A DNA stretch of 64,000 nucleotides, from assembly GCA_934481515.1 (NCBI GenBank), contig CAKSPO010000002.1:1-64000 (forward strand), given 5' to 3'. A model generated the notes under the pieces. It was not told where the DNA came from. It made no database searches and was given only the letters and a program-made list of their open reading frames with translations. Both the position numbers and the translations under genes were made by a program. This document shows, in pieces, positions 17,724 through 28,612 of the stretch. Every line of letters begins with the position of its first letter. The stretch's first letter is position 1. The DNA is from an uncultured Eubacteriales bacterium (GTDB lineage Bacteria; Bacillota; Clostridia; Oscillospirales; CAG-272).

Positions 17724-18200
17724 ACCTCGTCCCTTCCTCTGCCGAACCTCTTTGATAAACCGCTCCCCGCGCCATCCGGCTTTTTGTGAACCCCGGACGG
17801 GAAATTTCTTCCGTAAGCATCTTCGCGCTGCCTTTTTCCGAATCGCGCAACCGCCTCACAGGCATTGCACGAAACTTCATCGGGAACGGATTCTTCTAAT
17901 TATTGTATCATATCTTTCCGCAAAAAATGTTTTCCATATGGGCTGACAATAAAATGCATTTGTGACATAATGTGGCAAATTCGAATCAAACAAAAAAATC
18001 TCTGCAAGCGGGCGCACTCATGGCAGCTTCGGGCGTTCCAAGCTGATTTTTTCCATGCTGTGACAAGTCTATACACGGACAAAGCAAAAAGCACTCCTTT
18101 CTTCCGGTGCGGCTTTCCGGCAAGCGCCGCTTCTTTTTTCGGAAAGATTTTGTTTACATATTTTTTTACGGAAGGCATCCCAAAAACAGCAAAAATATGC

Positions 18201-18206
18201 TATAAT
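18201..18206 (+). promoter_or_regulatory. Extended -10 promoter of the glucosaminidase operon
   Basis: ATGCTATAAT carries the TGn extension of extended -10 promoters; no good -35 lies 17 bp upstream. It precedes the ATG at 18276 by 70 bp. Confidence 0.6.
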
Positions 18207-18275
18207 GGAATTATCAGAACAGGATGGGAGTTCCCGGCTTTTCCGGTCTTCCCTTCCTTCTTCCGGAGGTGCAAC

Positions 18276-20474
18276 ATGGAGCAAAAAAAAATCAAAAAAA
18301 CCAAGCTGATCGTACTTTCCCTCCTGCTTGTTTTCGTGACCGTATGCTCTGTTGCCGCCGGAATGACCTTTCGGACAACCGCTTCCGACCGCTATTTTTC
18401 CGGAGATGCGGAAGTGTACTTTCAGGAACTGATGAAAAAAGGCTTTCCCGAAAGCTATGCGGCATCCCTGACCGAGTTGCATCTGCTCCATCCGGAATGG
18501 AACTTTACGCCGCTTTTGATTACCGGACAAAAAAGCGCTTACACCTGGGATTATGTCATCAAAGAAGAATGTAAAAGCGACAATAAAGGAACGGAGCCGC
18601 GAAATCTGATTTCCGCTTCCGACGCCTATGCCGCTTACCGGAACCCGAACAATTCGCAGAAATACGACTCGGACAAGTATCAGGCATCCCGCGACGCGGT
18701 CGCTTACTTCATGGATCCCCGCAACTTTCTGAACGAAGCGGATATTTTTCAGTTTCTGGATCTTTCCGTTTCCGATGAAATGACCGGCGCTTTGGTGGAA
18801 ACCGTACTCTCCGGTACGTTTATGGCAGACCGCCTGCTGGAAAACGGAAAAACCTATGCCGAGACCTTTGCGGAATGCGGAGCCAGACTCGGAATCAATC
18901 CCGTTTTCCTTGCAGTTAAAGCGCGGCAGGAGCAGGGATCCAAGGGAACTTCACAGGTGCTGACCGGGAAAGCAGGAACGCTCCTTTGGGATTATTACCG
19001 GAACGGAACACAGATTTCCTCCTCCGGCAATTCCGTTCTGGCCCCCTCCGAAGGTTTTACCAAAGAGGAACTGCTGGCTCTGGACGGATACTACAACCTC
19101 TACAATGTCTCCGCCTCCGGAAACGGTTTGTTCCGCATTTATTATAACGCCATGAAAAAGGCACGGGAAGGAACTCCGGCATTTGCCGAGGAGTGGGGCG
19201 GCTCTCCGTCCTGGAACACCGTCTGGAAATCGCTCTACGGCGGTGCATATCTTCTCAAAACCCGTTACATCGACCGCTATCAGCCGACGGTCTACTTACA
19301 GAAATTCAACGTGGACAGCCGTGCCGGCAACCGGAATTTCTGGGGACAGTATATGCAGAATGTCTCCGGCGCCCTGACAGAGGGCAGAAATTTCTACACT
19401 GCCTTTGCGGACGCGGATGTTCTGGACCGCGCTTATACCTTTCTGATTCCCGTTTATTCCGGAATGCCCGCTTCTCCCTGCGCGGATCCGGCAGACGGTC
19501 AATGCAGTTATCTTGCCGCAGCACCGACCCGCTTTTCCTATACGGTCTCGGTCAGTGCTCCGTTCCACGTCGCATCCTCCTCTGCGCCTTTGTATCTGGA
19601 ACAGGAGCTGCATCCGGGAAACCGGCTGTCCTTCAGCGGAACGGTCTCCCACGATTACGGCGTACAGCGGCTGGAATACCGATGGGATGACCGGGAATGG
19701 ATTTCTCTTTCCGAAAACGGCAGTCTGAAACTTTCCCTTCCGATCGACTTTTCCGAGGGAAGCTCGCATATATTGGTAGTACGCGGAAGTGCCGTGTACG
19801 GAAGCGGACAGAAAAGCAACCGGCATTTTCTCTGCGCGGTCGTGTATGTCCGCGTCACCGCACCGAAAACGGCAACTCTGACCATTGCCTCCGGAGACGC
19901 CAGACAGGAAATGACGCTCCTTGCCGGAACGCCCTTTTCCCTCCCCCTCTGCCGGGAAAACGGCTTTGCGGGTTGGCTTTCTTCCGACCGTACCCTGCTT
20001 CCCTCCGGCGGCTCCGACACTCTGGAAAAGGATACGGTCTATACGGCTCGGTTCTGTCAGCTGCAAACGCTTCCGGGCGCCTCCGTTTCCCTGCGCGGGG
20101 AAACACCGCAGCTTCGATTTTACGCCGTACCGGATCAAAGTACTTTGGAACTGGTGCGAAAATTTCCCACATTGCTCTCGTTCTTTGCACGCTCCGGTGA
20201 AAACGAACTTCCCGCACGTCTCACCGGCGGAGATCGTCCTCTGCTCACCGCGGACATTCCCGTCGCAAATTCCGAAACGGTCTATGAGTTCCGCTTCGGC
20301 ATCCGGATCCGGTATTCCGACGACACTACCGCCGTAATTCTTTCACCGGAATCCTCCGGAAGCCGTTCCGCGGCAGAGGTTGCCGCACTTGCATTGGCAG
20401 ATGAGACCGCCAGGTTCTCCGCGTCGGAGCAAGCCTACCTCCGGGCGCTTCTGCAAACTTCTCCCTTACACTGA
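18276..20474 (+). CDS. Membrane-anchored N-acetylglucosaminidase (GH73, LytD-like)
   Basis: A 732-residue cell-wall hydrolase. A single N-terminal hydrophobic segment (IVLSLLLVFVTVCSVAAG) exports or anchors it. The middle region FPESYAASLTELHLLHPEWNFTPL and VKARQEQGSKGTS is characteristic of Mannosyl-glycoprotein endo-beta-N-acetylglucosaminidase-type GH73 domains, with the Glu of RQEQG a likely acid catalyst. The last 300 residues are beta-rich and Ser/Gly-rich and may be Ig-like wall-contact domains. ATG at 18276 is chosen for its GGAGG and signal sequence; the frame runs further upstream without support. It is followed 11 bp later by dat. Confidence 0.85.
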   Translation: MEQKKIKKTKLIVLSLLLVFVTVCSVAAGMTFRTTASDRYFSGDAEVYFQELMKKGFPESYAASLTELHLLHPEWNFTPLLITGQKSAYTWDYVIKEECKSDNKGTEPRNLISASDAYAAYRNPNNSQKYDSDKYQASRDAVAYFMDPRNFLNEADIFQFLDLSVSDEMTGALVETVLSGTFMADRLLENGKTYAETFAECGARLGINPVFLAVKARQEQGSKGTSQVLTGKAGTLLWDYYRNGTQISSSGNSVLAPSEGFTKEELLALDGYYNLYNVSASGNGLFRIYYNAMKKAREGTPAFAEEWGGSPSWNTVWKSLYGGAYLLKTRYIDRYQPTVYLQKFNVDSRAGNRNFWGQYMQNVSGALTEGRNFYTAFADADVLDRAYTFLIPVYSGMPASPCADPADGQCSYLAAAPTRFSYTVSVSAPFHVASSSAPLYLEQELHPGNRLSFSGTVSHDYGVQRLEYRWDDREWISLSENGSLKLSLPIDFSEGSSHILVVRGSAVYGSGQKSNRHFLCAVVYVRVTAPKTATLTIASGDARQEMTLLAGTPFSLPLCRENGFAGWLSSDRTLLPSGGSDTLEKDTVYTARFCQLQTLPGASVSLRGETPQLRFYAVPDQSTLELVRKFPTLLSFFARSGENELPARLTGGDRPLLTADIPVANSETVYEFRFGIRIRYSDDTTAVILSPESSGSRSAAEVAALALADETARFSASEQAYLRALLQTSPLH

Positions 20475-20485
20475 AAGGACTTTTT

Positions 20486-21331
20486 ATGAAAACGCTTGGC
20501 TATTACAACGGAACCGTTGACGAGTTGGATCGCATGTCCGTGCCGATGCTGGATCGCGCCGGATACTTCGGCGACGGCGTTTATGATGTGACCTATACCA
20601 GAAACCATGTCATTTATGCGCTGGAGGAACACGTGGATCGTCTGTTCCGCAGTGCGGAACAGATTCACATTCACCCGCAGATCCGGCGGGAAGAGCTGGA
20701 GGCGCTTCTCCGCACGCTGGTGTGCCGGGTAGACGACGGCGAACAATGGGTGTATATGCAGTTCTCCCGCGGCACCGGCTACCGCAATCATGCGTTTCCC
20801 GCACCGCAGATTCACCCGAATCTTTGGATTATGTTGCGTCCCGTCAAAATCAAGGATACCTACCAGCCCCTGCGCTGCATCACCATGGAGGACATCCGCT
20901 CAGAGCTTTGCAACATCAAATCTCTGAACCTTTTGCCGAGCGTCCTTGCAACTGAGGAAGCCATGAAACACGGAGTGGATGAGTGTATTTTCCACCGGGG
21001 TGAAATCGTCACAGAGTGTGCGCATTCCAACGTTTCCATCCTGCAAAACGGAACTCTGGTCACTCACCCCGCAGACTGCCATATTCTTGCCGGAACCGGA
21101 AGAGCGCATCTGTTGCATTTCTGCCGGGAGCTTGAAATCCCGGTCGAGGAGCGCACCTACACCCTTGCGGAGCTGATGCGTGCAGATGAGGTATTGCTGA
21201 CTTCCGCTTCCGCGCTTTGCATGCGCATCATCGAGGTGGACGGAGTTTCCGTCGGCGGAAAAGCACCTGACACGGTGCGCCGCCTCCAGGACGTTCTCCT
21301 GAAGGATTTTCTGGAGAAAACCGAGCCGTAA
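20486..21331 (+). CDS. dat: D-amino acid transaminase (class IV, PLP)
   Basis: A 281-residue class IV aminotransferase. Lys145 in NIKSLNLLP is the PLP lysine in the exact context of Bacillus D-amino acid aminotransferase; ECAHSNVSI and LLTSASA match the cofactor phosphate region. The enzyme makes D-glutamate and other D-amino acids from D-alanine for peptidoglycan. Tight coupling to the upstream wall hydrolase supports a cell-envelope role. A branched-chain transaminase is the main alternative but lacks this motif set. Confidence 0.9.
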   Translation: MKTLGYYNGTVDELDRMSVPMLDRAGYFGDGVYDVTYTRNHVIYALEEHVDRLFRSAEQIHIHPQIRREELEALLRTLVCRVDDGEQWVYMQFSRGTGYRNHAFPAPQIHPNLWIMLRPVKIKDTYQPLRCITMEDIRSELCNIKSLNLLPSVLATEEAMKHGVDECIFHRGEIVTECAHSNVSILQNGTLVTHPADCHILAGTGRAHLLHFCRELEIPVEERTYTLAELMRADEVLLTSASALCMRIIEVDGVSVGGKAPDTVRRLQDVLLKDFLEKTEP

Positions 21332-21366
21332 CTTCGCGCCTGCGCCGGAAAAAGTCTGCGCACGGA

Positions 21367-21395
21367 TTGACAAAATCCGCGTCTTATGCTACAAT
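21367..21395 (+). promoter_or_regulatory. Promoter of the membrane-protein gene
   Basis: TTGACA (21367-21372), 17-bp spacer, TACAAT (21390-21395). Confidence 0.8.
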
Positions 21396-21452
21396 AGATT
21401 TGTATTTTTCGCTTCACCGAGATGTCGGAATAAAAACAAAGGATGAATTGCT

Positions 21453-22448
21453 TTGGCAAAAAAAGAAAAAAAGTCTTGGTTCCGCTTTTTTGATTACAAC
21501 CGGGACCTGCGTCCGGATGCGCCGGAGGAGGACACCAGACCTACCGTCAAGCGCTATTTCAAATTGCTTGGCAGACGGTTCTGGAAACTGATTTCTCTGA
21601 ATCTGATGATGCTTCCCATGATTGCTCCGGTTATGATCGCCATATGGCTGTATCTTGGCATCGACCAAACACCTACCGCAAACAACCCCCTTTTCTCTAC
21701 CCTCTACGGAGCAAATCTGATTGCGCCCACTCCCCAGTCCACACTCCTTCTTGACCTGTATGGGCTTCAGCTGGGTGTTCCGGTTTACGGGGTGGGAACC
21801 TATATCGGAATGGGCATCTGCGCCCTGTTTCTTGCGCTTACCTTTGGCTGGCAGAATGTCGGCGTTACCTATGTTCTTCGAAGCATGGTGCGGGGAGAAC
21901 CGGTATTTCTCTTTTCCGATTACTTTTATGCGGTCAAGCGAAATCTGAAGGAAGGCTTTTTCCTGGGGCTTTTGGATTTTGTCGCCATCGCCCTGCTTGC
22001 CTTCGACATTACCTATTTCTGGTCGCGCACCGGCTCCTTCTGGCTGGATGTCGGCTTTTTCGGAATCATCGCGCTCATCATTCTGTACTTCTTCATGCGC
22101 TTCTATCTGTATCTGATGCTGGTCACGTTCGACATCTCCATCCGGAAGCTTCTGAAAAACGCACTGATTTTTGCCGTGCTCGGAATCAAGCGGAATCTGA
22201 TGGCGCTCCTCGGAATCGTCTGCATCACCGCCATCCATGTATGTCTGTTCTTTCTCTTCTCAATGACGCCGCTCGGCATTGCGATTCCGTTAATCCTGCC
22301 CCTGATTTATTATTTCTCCGTTACTGCGTTCACCTGCGCCTATGCCGCTTACCCGGTAATTGAGCGCTATATGATTGAACCGTATCAAAAGAACAACGAT
22401 CCCGAAGAAAACACGTCGGAAACCAACGAAGAAAGCTCACAGGCTTGA
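21453..22448 (+). CDS. DUF624/YesL-like membrane protein
   Basis: A 331-residue protein with about six hydrophobic segments (starting near residues 42, 115, 165, 195, 250 and 275) and a charged C-terminal tail rich in Glu and Asn. The pattern resembles the DUF624 family of uncharacterised membrane proteins. The start is a TTG at 21453, decided by AAAGGA eight bases upstream; no ATG fits. It has its own promoter and a strong terminator, so it is monocistronic. Function unknown. Confidence 0.78.
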   Translation: MAKKEKKSWFRFFDYNRDLRPDAPEEDTRPTVKRYFKLLGRRFWKLISLNLMMLPMIAPVMIAIWLYLGIDQTPTANNPLFSTLYGANLIAPTPQSTLLLDLYGLQLGVPVYGVGTYIGMGICALFLALTFGWQNVGVTYVLRSMVRGEPVFLFSDYFYAVKRNLKEGFFLGLLDFVAIALLAFDITYFWSRTGSFWLDVGFFGIIALIILYFFMRFYLYLMLVTFDISIRKLLKNALIFAVLGIKRNLMALLGIVCITAIHVCLFFLFSMTPLGIAIPLILPLIYYFSVTAFTCAYAAYPVIERYMIEPYQKNNDPEENTSETNEESSQA

Positions 22449-22545
22449 GCCCCGCTTGAAAGCCACTTAAACGCACCGTTTAACACCGTCCGAGCGCAAG
22501 CTTGCGCAAAATCCGAATTTTTCTTCGGTTCACCCGAACAATTGC

Positions 22546-22590
22546 AAAAGGAAGTCCTCTCCCAAAGGTTTGGGAGAGGACTTCCTTTTT
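22546..22590. terminator. Bidirectional terminator between convergent transcripts
   Basis: A perfect stem (AAGGAAGTCCTCTCCCA and its complement, 22547-22587) with A and T runs on both sides serves both the DUF624 gene and the end of the V-ATPase operon. Confidence 0.9.
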
Positions 22591-22607
22591 GGGAAGCAGG
22601 TATTGCC

Positions 22608-23294
22608 TTAAGCGCCGGCTTCTTCTGCTTCTTCGTCTTCGTCTTTTTTTTGCTGAATCTGCGCCTTCACCATCATATCCTTGACCTTCATCAATCGGGT
22701 GGTATTTCCGCGCTCGTTTTCATCCAGCTTCATTTTGATGCTTTTGATGGTCTCCAGATACTGCGGCATCAGGATATATTCCAGCGCGTTGACACGGCGG
22801 CGGGTGCGTTCAATCTCTTCTGCCAACAGCTGCGCCGTTTTTTCCAGCTCCGCCATCCGCATCAGATCCTCCAGAATCCCGTTCAGCTCCCGCAGGGAGG
22901 AATCCAGTTCTCCGGAGGTGAACGCCATTCCGTAGTTATAGCTGTCGCTGTTCCCTTCGGCAAGCACGCGAAGCTGAAACACCGGAACGGTCACGCTCAT
23001 GACATTCTTATAATCAACTGCCAGCTGTCCCTCTTTTTTGGGACAGATCAGCGCTTCCTCCAGCATTTTCGGGCTGCTGACGGCACCTGCAATAGCAAAG
23101 CCGCGGTAAACCTCTGTCAGCGCTTTCTCGACCCTTTCCCGCAGATTTTTATCTTCCCGGACTACATCCAGAAACTGCTTCATCAGCTCGTCCCGCTTGT
23201 CCTTGAGCAGCTTATGTCCCTTCCGGGCAGTCTGGTAGCGGGTCTGAATCCGCTTCATTTCCATCCGGGTAGGATTGACTCTGAGTTCTGCCAT
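22608..23294 (-). CDS. ntpD: V-type ATPase subunit D
   Basis: A 228-residue coiled-coil protein forming the central rotor shaft that turns inside the A3B3 head. The N-terminal RVNPTRMEMKRIQTRYQTARKG and C-terminal RRRVNALEYILMP are family hallmarks and pair as the long antiparallel coiled coil. The acidic tail (KKDEDEEAEEA) is not conserved. Last gene of the operon, before the bidirectional terminator. Confidence 0.95.
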   Translation of the reverse strand: MAELRVNPTRMEMKRIQTRYQTARKGHKLLKDKRDELMKQFLDVVREDKNLRERVEKALTEVYRGFAIAGAVSSPKMLEEALICPKKEGQLAVDYKNVMSVTVPVFQLRVLAEGNSDSYNYGMAFTSGELDSSLRELNGILEDLMRMAELEKTAQLLAEEIERTRRRVNALEYILMPQYLETIKSIKMKLDENERGNTTRLMKVKDMMVKAQIQQKKDEDEEAEEAGA

Positions 23295-23345
23295 TTTCCG
23301 GCTTTTACCTCTCTTTCCGGGGATTGTTCAAAATCCGCTTTTTCA

Positions 23346-24734
23346 TCAGGCGTGCGGTTCCTTCGGCCAGTATTTCTCAATCATTTCCGGCTTGATCCGC
23401 TTCAGTTCGCTCTTGGGCAGAATCGTCAATAGCTTCCAGCCGAGATCCAGCGTTTCTTCGATGGATCGGTTCTCATAAAAGCCCTGATTGATATATTCCG
23501 CCTCAAACGCATCCGAAAATTTTGCATACAGCCGGTCGATGGGCGACAATGCCGCCTCACCGAGAACCACCATCAACTCCTTTGCTTCCTTTCCGCGCGC
23601 ATATGCGGAGAAAAGCTGGTTCATGGTGCTGGCGTGATCCTCTCTTGTCTTTCCGGCACCGATTCCTTTGTCCTTCAGGCGGGACAGCGACGGAAGCACG
23701 TCTACCGGCGGCAGGTACCCTTTCCGGTACATTTCACGCGACAGAATGATCTGTCCCTCGGTAATATAACCGGTAAGGTCCGGAATCGGGTGGGTTTTGT
23801 CGTCCTCCGGCATGGTCAGAATCGGGATCATGGTAATGGAGCCTTCCGATCCCATTTTTCTGCCCGCACGCTCATACATGGTGGCAAGGTCGGTATAAAG
23901 ATAGCCGGGATAGCCACGGCGACCGGGAACTTCCTTCCGTGCGGCGGATACCTCACGGAGGGCCTCCGCGTAGTTGGTAATATCGGTGATGATGACCAAC
24001 ACATGCATATCGCACTCAAATGCCAGATATTCGGCGGCAGTCAGTGCCATACGCGGTGTGGAAATACGTTCGATTGCGGCATCGGACGCCAGATTGATAA
24101 AGAGCACGGTGCGGTCGATCGCACCGGTTTTCTTGAAATCGGAAATAAAGAAATCCGCTTCCTCAAAGGTGATACCGACCGCCGCAAAAACGACGGCAAA
24201 TTTATCGTCCTTGTTGCGCACCTTTGCCTGTCTCGCAATCTGTGCGGCAAGATTGGCGTGCGGCAGACCGGAGCCGGAAAAGATCGGCAGCTTCTGTCCG
24301 CGCACCAGGGTGTTCAGACCGTCAATGGTGGAAATTCCTGTCTGGATGAACTCGGAAGGATAGTAGCGGGCGGCAGGATTGATCGGCGTACCGTTGATAT
24401 CCAGGCTCTTCTCCGCAATGATCCGCGCACCGCCGTCAATCGGCTCTCCCATACCGTTGAACACCCGTCCGAGCATATTGGGAGACACCGGCAGTTCTAC
24501 GCCGTGTCCGGTAAAGCGCACCTTGCTGTTGGCGATATTGATTCCGGCGGCGGATTCAAACAACTGCACCAGCACATTCCGCCCGTTGACCTCCAGAACG
24601 CGGCAGCGGCGAACTTCGCCGTCCGGCAGCTCGATCTCACCAAGCTCGTCATATTTGACGCCTTCCACCTGCTTGACCAGCATCAGAGGTCCTGCAACTT
24701 CTTCGATGGTTCTGTATTCTCTGATCATTTGCAC
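23346..24734 (-). CDS. ntpB: V-type ATPase subunit B
   Basis: A 462-residue non-catalytic nucleotide-site subunit of the A3B3 hexamer. It lacks a Walker A lysine motif, instead having IFSGSGLPH, which is the known distinction from subunit [20 protein letters not shown] and [17 protein letters not shown] are conserved across archaeal and bacterial V-ATPases. Starts six bases after the subunit A stop. Confidence 0.96.
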   Translation of the reverse strand: MQMIREYRTIEEVAGPLMLVKQVEGVKYDELGEIELPDGEVRRCRVLEVNGRNVLVQLFESAAGINIANSKVRFTGHGVELPVSPNMLGRVFNGMGEPIDGGARIIAEKSLDINGTPINPAARYYPSEFIQTGISTIDGLNTLVRGQKLPIFSGSGLPHANLAAQIARQAKVRNKDDKFAVVFAAVGITFEEADFFISDFKKTGAIDRTVLFINLASDAAIERISTPRMALTAAEYLAFECDMHVLVIITDITNYAEALREVSAARKEVPGRRGYPGYLYTDLATMYERAGRKMGSEGSITMIPILTMPEDDKTHPIPDLTGYITEGQIILSREMYRKGYLPPVDVLPSLSRLKDKGIGAGKTREDHASTMNQLFSAYARGKEAKELMVVLGEAALSPIDRLYAKFSDAFEAEYINQGFYENRSIEETLDLGWKLLTILPKSELKRIKPEMIEKYWPKEPHA

Positions 24735-24740
24735 GCCTCC

Positions 24741-26516
24741 TCAGTCCTCTGCCGCCGCGGCGGCAATCAGCTTATCAATCTCGCGGGAAATCTCGGTTTC
24801 GATCTTTGCAAATTCGGACTCATAGTTTTTGTTGTCAATGTCCTTTGCACGTCCGATCTGCTCATGCACCGGAAGCTCACAAATATCCTCGATGTCAGCG
24901 CCTGCGGCAATCGCCTTCTTCGCTTTTTCCTCATAGGTAAAGATCAGCCGGAGAATTCCGTACTGCTTCTTCAAAGGCGAATAACAATCCACATCCGCAA
25001 ATGCGTTCTGCTGGAGGAAGTCCTCCCGGATGGACTGTGCCACATCCAGCTTCAGCCGGTCATCCGGGGACAGGGCATCCATACCGACCAGCTTGACAAT
25101 CTCCTGCAGATCGGATTCTTCCTGTAAGGTTTTCAGGCATTTTCCGGTGTAGTCCATCCAGTCCGCCGCCACATGCTCGGAGAACCAGGACGAAAGTCTG
25201 TCCCGATACAGCGAATAAGAATTGAGCCAGTTGATTGCCGGGAAATGGCGCTTATATGCCAAAGAAGCATCCAGTCCCCAGAACACCTTGACAATCCGGA
25301 GGGTTGCCTGCGTTACCGGCTCGGAAATATCTCCGCCCTGCGGAGAAACGGCACCGATGGCGGAAAGTGCGCCTTCTCTTCCGTCGGAGCCAAGACAAAT
25401 CACCTTGCCGGCGCGTTCATAGAACTGCGCCAGACGGGAGGTCAGATAAGCGGGATACCCTTCCTCGCCCGGCATTTCCTCCAGACGTCCGGACATTTCC
25501 CGCAACGCCTCAGCCCAGCGGGAGGTGGAGTCCGCGATAACTGCGACCGAGTATCCCATATCGCGGAAATATTCCGCAATGGTGATTCCCGTATAAATGG
25601 AAGCCTCCCGCGCCGCAACCGGCATGTCGGAGGTGTTTGCAATCAATACCGTACGCTCCATCAGGGATTTGCCGGTTTTGGGGTCCACCAGTTCGGGAAA
25701 CTCCCGCAGAACGTCGGTCATTTCGTTACCTCGTTCACCGCAACCGATATAGACCACCAGATCCACGTCGCTCCACTTGGCAAGCTGATGCTGAACCACC
25801 GTTTTTCCGGAGCCGAACGGTCCCGGAACACACGCAGTTCCTCCCTTTGCGATCGGAAACAGTGCGTCGATGGAACGCTGACCGGTCACCATCGGATCCA
25901 CCGGCGGCAGCTTTTCCCGGTACGGGCGCGCCACACGGACAGGCCATTTCTGCATCAGTGTGATGTCTGCAATGGTTCCGTCGTCATATTTGATTTTTCC
26001 GATCCGATCCGTCACCTTGAAGTCGCCCGCGCGCAGTTCCACAATGGTTCCCTGCGTCTTCGGCGGCACCATGATCTTGTGCAGAATCACGTCGTTTTCC
26101 CGTACGGTTCCGTAAATATCTCCCGCACTGACCCGATCACCGAACTTCAGTGCCGGCTCAAAATGCCAGGTCTTACTGCGATCCAGCGCCGGTTCGTCAA
26201 TGCCGCGGGTCAGGTTGGACCCGACCTTGATCCGCATCGTCTCCAGCGGACGCTGAATTCCGTCGTAAATATTGGTGAGAAGTCCGGGACCTAGCTCCAC
26301 GGAAAGCGGCGCTCCGGTGGAAACAACGCGGTCGCCTCTTCCGATTCCGGCGGTCTCTTCATAGACCTGAATCGACGCGCGGTCACCGTGCATTTCAATG
26401 ATCTCACCGATCAGTTGCTTCGGTCCGACACGCACCACGTCGAACATGTTCGCTTCCCGCATTCCCTCGGCAACCACCAAAGGTCCGGATACCTTCAGAA
26501 CTTTTCCTTCAACCAT
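24741..26516 (-). CDS. ntpA: V-type ATPase catalytic subunit A
   Basis: A 591-residue catalytic subunit with Walker A GPFGSGKT (about residue 231), the catalytic GERGNE glutamate loop and the non-homologous bulge domain between the N-terminal barrel and the P-loop that separates V/A-type from F-type beta subunits. The ATG at 26516 ([12 protein letters not shown]) is chosen by alignment with the family; 27 upstream codons overlap the preceding gene. Couples ATP hydrolysis or synthesis to rotation. Confidence 0.97.
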   Translation of the reverse strand: MVEGKVLKVSGPLVVAEGMREANMFDVVRVGPKQLIGEIIEMHGDRASIQVYEETAGIGRGDRVVSTGAPLSVELGPGLLTNIYDGIQRPLETMRIKVGSNLTRGIDEPALDRSKTWHFEPALKFGDRVSAGDIYGTVRENDVILHKIMVPPKTQGTIVELRAGDFKVTDRIGKIKYDDGTIADITLMQKWPVRVARPYREKLPPVDPMVTGQRSIDALFPIAKGGTACVPGPFGSGKTVVQHQLAKWSDVDLVVYIGCGERGNEMTDVLREFPELVDPKTGKSLMERTVLIANTSDMPVAAREASIYTGITIAEYFRDMGYSVAVIADSTSRWAEALREMSGRLEEMPGEEGYPAYLTSRLAQFYERAGKVICLGSDGREGALSAIGAVSPQGGDISEPVTQATLRIVKVFWGLDASLAYKRHFPAINWLNSYSLYRDRLSSWFSEHVAADWMDYTGKCLKTLQEESDLQEIVKLVGMDALSPDDRLKLDVAQSIREDFLQQNAFADVDCYSPLKKQYGILRLIFTYEEKAKKAIAAGADIEDICELPVHEQIGRAKDIDNKNYESEFAKIETEISREIDKLIAAAAAED

Positions 26517-26550
26517 TTTTTTATGAACCTTTCTTCGTTTTCCGTCAGCG

Positions 26551-26871
26551 TCACTCTTTGAAGAGGATGTCCGCTCCGACCGCGCGCTCCACGGCACTGC
26601 GGATATTGTTCATTCCGTATCCGGTAGAACCGCCCTGACCGGGAATGGAGATCACCGCCGGCAGGGGCAGCTCCTTATACTGCCTCATTTCCTCTTCCAT
26701 TTGCATCGCGTAATTTTCCGTGATAAAAATGACCGCGTAAGCCCCGGATTTGACCATGGTATGCAGTTTTTTGACCGCGTCCGCCGTGTCCGAAACATCT
26801 GCCACCGAAAATCCGAGTGCCATAAAGCCCTGCACCGTATCGCGGTCTCCGATAATTCCGATCTTATACAT
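26551..26871 (-). CDS. ntpG: V-type ATPase subunit F
   Basis: A 106-residue Rossmann-like protein ([20 protein letters not shown]) that binds the D shaft. The ATG at 26871 overlaps the stop of subunit C by eight bases and is preceded by GGGAG, so the two are translationally coupled. It matches ntpG of the Enterococcus hirae Na+-ATPase operon by position and length. Confidence 0.93.
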   Translation of the reverse strand: MYKIGIIGDRDTVQGFMALGFSVADVSDTADAVKKLHTMVKSGAYAVIFITENYAMQMEEEMRQYKELPLPAVISIPGQGGSTGYGMNNIRSAVERAVGADILFKE

Positions 26872-27862
26872 AGCTCTCCCGGATCCTTTCCCGAATGGTA
26901 GCGGCAGGAAGCCCCGCTTCCTTGCCCGCAAGCAGAATCCGCAGATTCTTTACCTCGTATTCATGTGCCAGAAGAAATGCCACCATGATTTCCACACCGC
27001 CAAGACAGTATTTTGCCGTCTTGATTTTTTCCATCAGGAAATCATCCGCGACCCGCTCCAGCGCGGCAAGACTTCCGTCCGTCGCGGCAACCGCCTGCTC
27101 CAGTGCAGCATAGCGTGAATTGCGCCGCAGCTGTTTCCACAGCTTCTCCTCTCCCTCCCGGAAGAAAGCAAGAAGTGCTTCGCGGGAAAGACTTCCGCCC
27201 TCCACCAAAGCTTCCTCCAGCAGTGCTTCTCCGGCGCTTCCGCTCTTCATCCGCAAAATCCGCACCACAATCATCAGATTGGTCAGATCCGCTTTGGTTT
27301 TCACAAGCGAAAGAACGTATTCATTTCCGCTCCGGATTGCCGCCGCGGACATCTCCGCATAGCAGGCACGATCCAGAATCAGATCCACAACCTGCGGATT
27401 TTTCGTTTTGGAAAACTCCGCCGCCGCTTTCTCCACCGCCCGGCAAAGGGATGGCGGAAATTTTGAAAAATCGGCATGCGCCGCCATTTCCGCGATTTCC
27501 TCTGCCGGAACGCTGCCGAAATCGAAGAGCATTGAAGAGGGATCAATCCCGCGGGCAGACGCTTTGATCGCCGCTTTCAGATTGTTACAGTCGTAAGGGC
27601 AGAGCCACAGCGAAAGTGCATCGCTCTGCGGTGCAAGTTCTGCCATATGTGCATAGGTGTTTTTCAGAATTCCGAGCAGGGTCGCCTCACGCAGAACCGC
27701 TCCGCTCTCCGGGTCGGTCACAAGCGGGATGCCGAATTCCGAGAGCATCCGGTACGCATCCTCGGTGCTTTTGACTTCCAGGAGCCTTGCAATCCGTTCG
27801 CGTCCGATGATTCCCGCTTCCAGTGCCCGCACATTGGCACTGCCGTAAATATAATCCGCCAT
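26864..27862 (-). CDS. ntpC: V-type ATPase subunit C
   Basis: A 332-residue, largely helical subunit of the AC39/d family that seats the central shaft on the membrane rotor ring. YIYGSANVRALEAGIIGRERIARLL and CPYDCNNLKAAIKA are family motifs. Lies between subunits E and F as in other bacterial operons. Confidence 0.93.
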   Translation of the reverse strand: MADYIYGSANVRALEAGIIGRERIARLLEVKSTEDAYRMLSEFGIPLVTDPESGAVLREATLLGILKNTYAHMAELAPQSDALSLWLCPYDCNNLKAAIKASARGIDPSSMLFDFGSVPAEEIAEMAAHADFSKFPPSLCRAVEKAAAEFSKTKNPQVVDLILDRACYAEMSAAAIRSGNEYVLSLVKTKADLTNLMIVVRILRMKSGSAGEALLEEALVEGGSLSREALLAFFREGEEKLWKQLRRNSRYAALEQAVAATDGSLAALERVADDFLMEKIKTAKYCLGGVEIMVAFLLAHEYEVKNLRILLAGKEAGLPAATIRERIRESYV

Positions 27863-27877
27863 TTGTCACACCCTTTC

Positions 27878-28567
27878 TTACGCCTTGGTTCTGGCGTCAA
27901 AAAGGCAATGGCTGACCTCTGTCTCCAGCTCCTCGCGAAGCTGGGCAAACAAAAGAGAGAAGGAACAGTTTGATTCAATGTCCCCATACCGGAGAATCAG
28001 TCCGCCGTCGATGGAAACCGTTTTGTCGGAAAGCTTCAGCTTCTGCAACCGGTCGGCAGCGACCTTGCCGGACAGCTTTTTGGTGGCACCTGCCACCACC
28101 GCCGCGCCGCATCTTTCCCGGTCCCGTGCATTCATCAGAACCTCGTACACCTCCGGCTCCATGGCTTCTTCCTCACCGTACAGCGTCCGGCTGTTGTACT
28201 CTGCTTCCAACTGCTCGGTCAGCGCCGCACAGAGAAGCCCGGTCAGAAGATCGATATACTCCGCCTGCGGAAGCGCCAGCGCGGTCGCAAGCGCGCCGTC
28301 AAACACTCCGTCGATCAGCTCCGCTCTTGCGGTCAGCATTGCGTTCCGCTTTGCGGTTGCCGCCGAGGATTTTGCACGGGATACCATGTCTTTTCCGTCC
28401 CGCTCTGCGGCGGAAGAGATCCGCTCCCGGATCTCCTCCGCGCGTTCCGCATAGGAATCGGCAATCTTTTTGCTTTCCGCTTCCGCCGCGACAAGAATCT
28501 GCTCTGCCTTTTCATTGGCTTCCGACAGAATTTTCTCGGTTATTTTTTCAAGTCCGTTGATTGACAT
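27878..28567 (-). CDS. ntpE: V-type ATPase subunit E
   Basis: A 229-residue peripheral-stalk protein. The first 110 residues are an Ala/Glu-rich coiled coil; the C-terminal half (SDKTVSIDGGLILRYGDIESNCSF cut across its beta strands) is the globular head that binds subunit B. Forms the stator with subunit H. Confidence 0.92.
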   Translation of the reverse strand: MSINGLEKITEKILSEANEKAEQILVAAEAESKKIADSYAERAEEIRERISSAAERDGKDMVSRAKSSAATAKRNAMLTARAELIDGVFDGALATALALPQAEYIDLLTGLLCAALTEQLEAEYNSRTLYGEEEAMEPEVYEVLMNARDRERCGAAVVAGATKKLSGKVAADRLQKLKLSDKTVSIDGGLILRYGDIESNCSFSLLFAQLREELETEVSHCLFDARTKA

Positions 28568-28612
28568 TCCGGATTCTGCTCCTTTCTGTAGCGGTATACC
28601 CTTTTACCATCC

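Noticed and set aside
15250..17880. Very long open frame antisense to clpC
   Set aside because: It mirrors the codon structure of clpC on the other strand, has no ribosome site and its translation is His/Arg/Gln-rich without domain matches.
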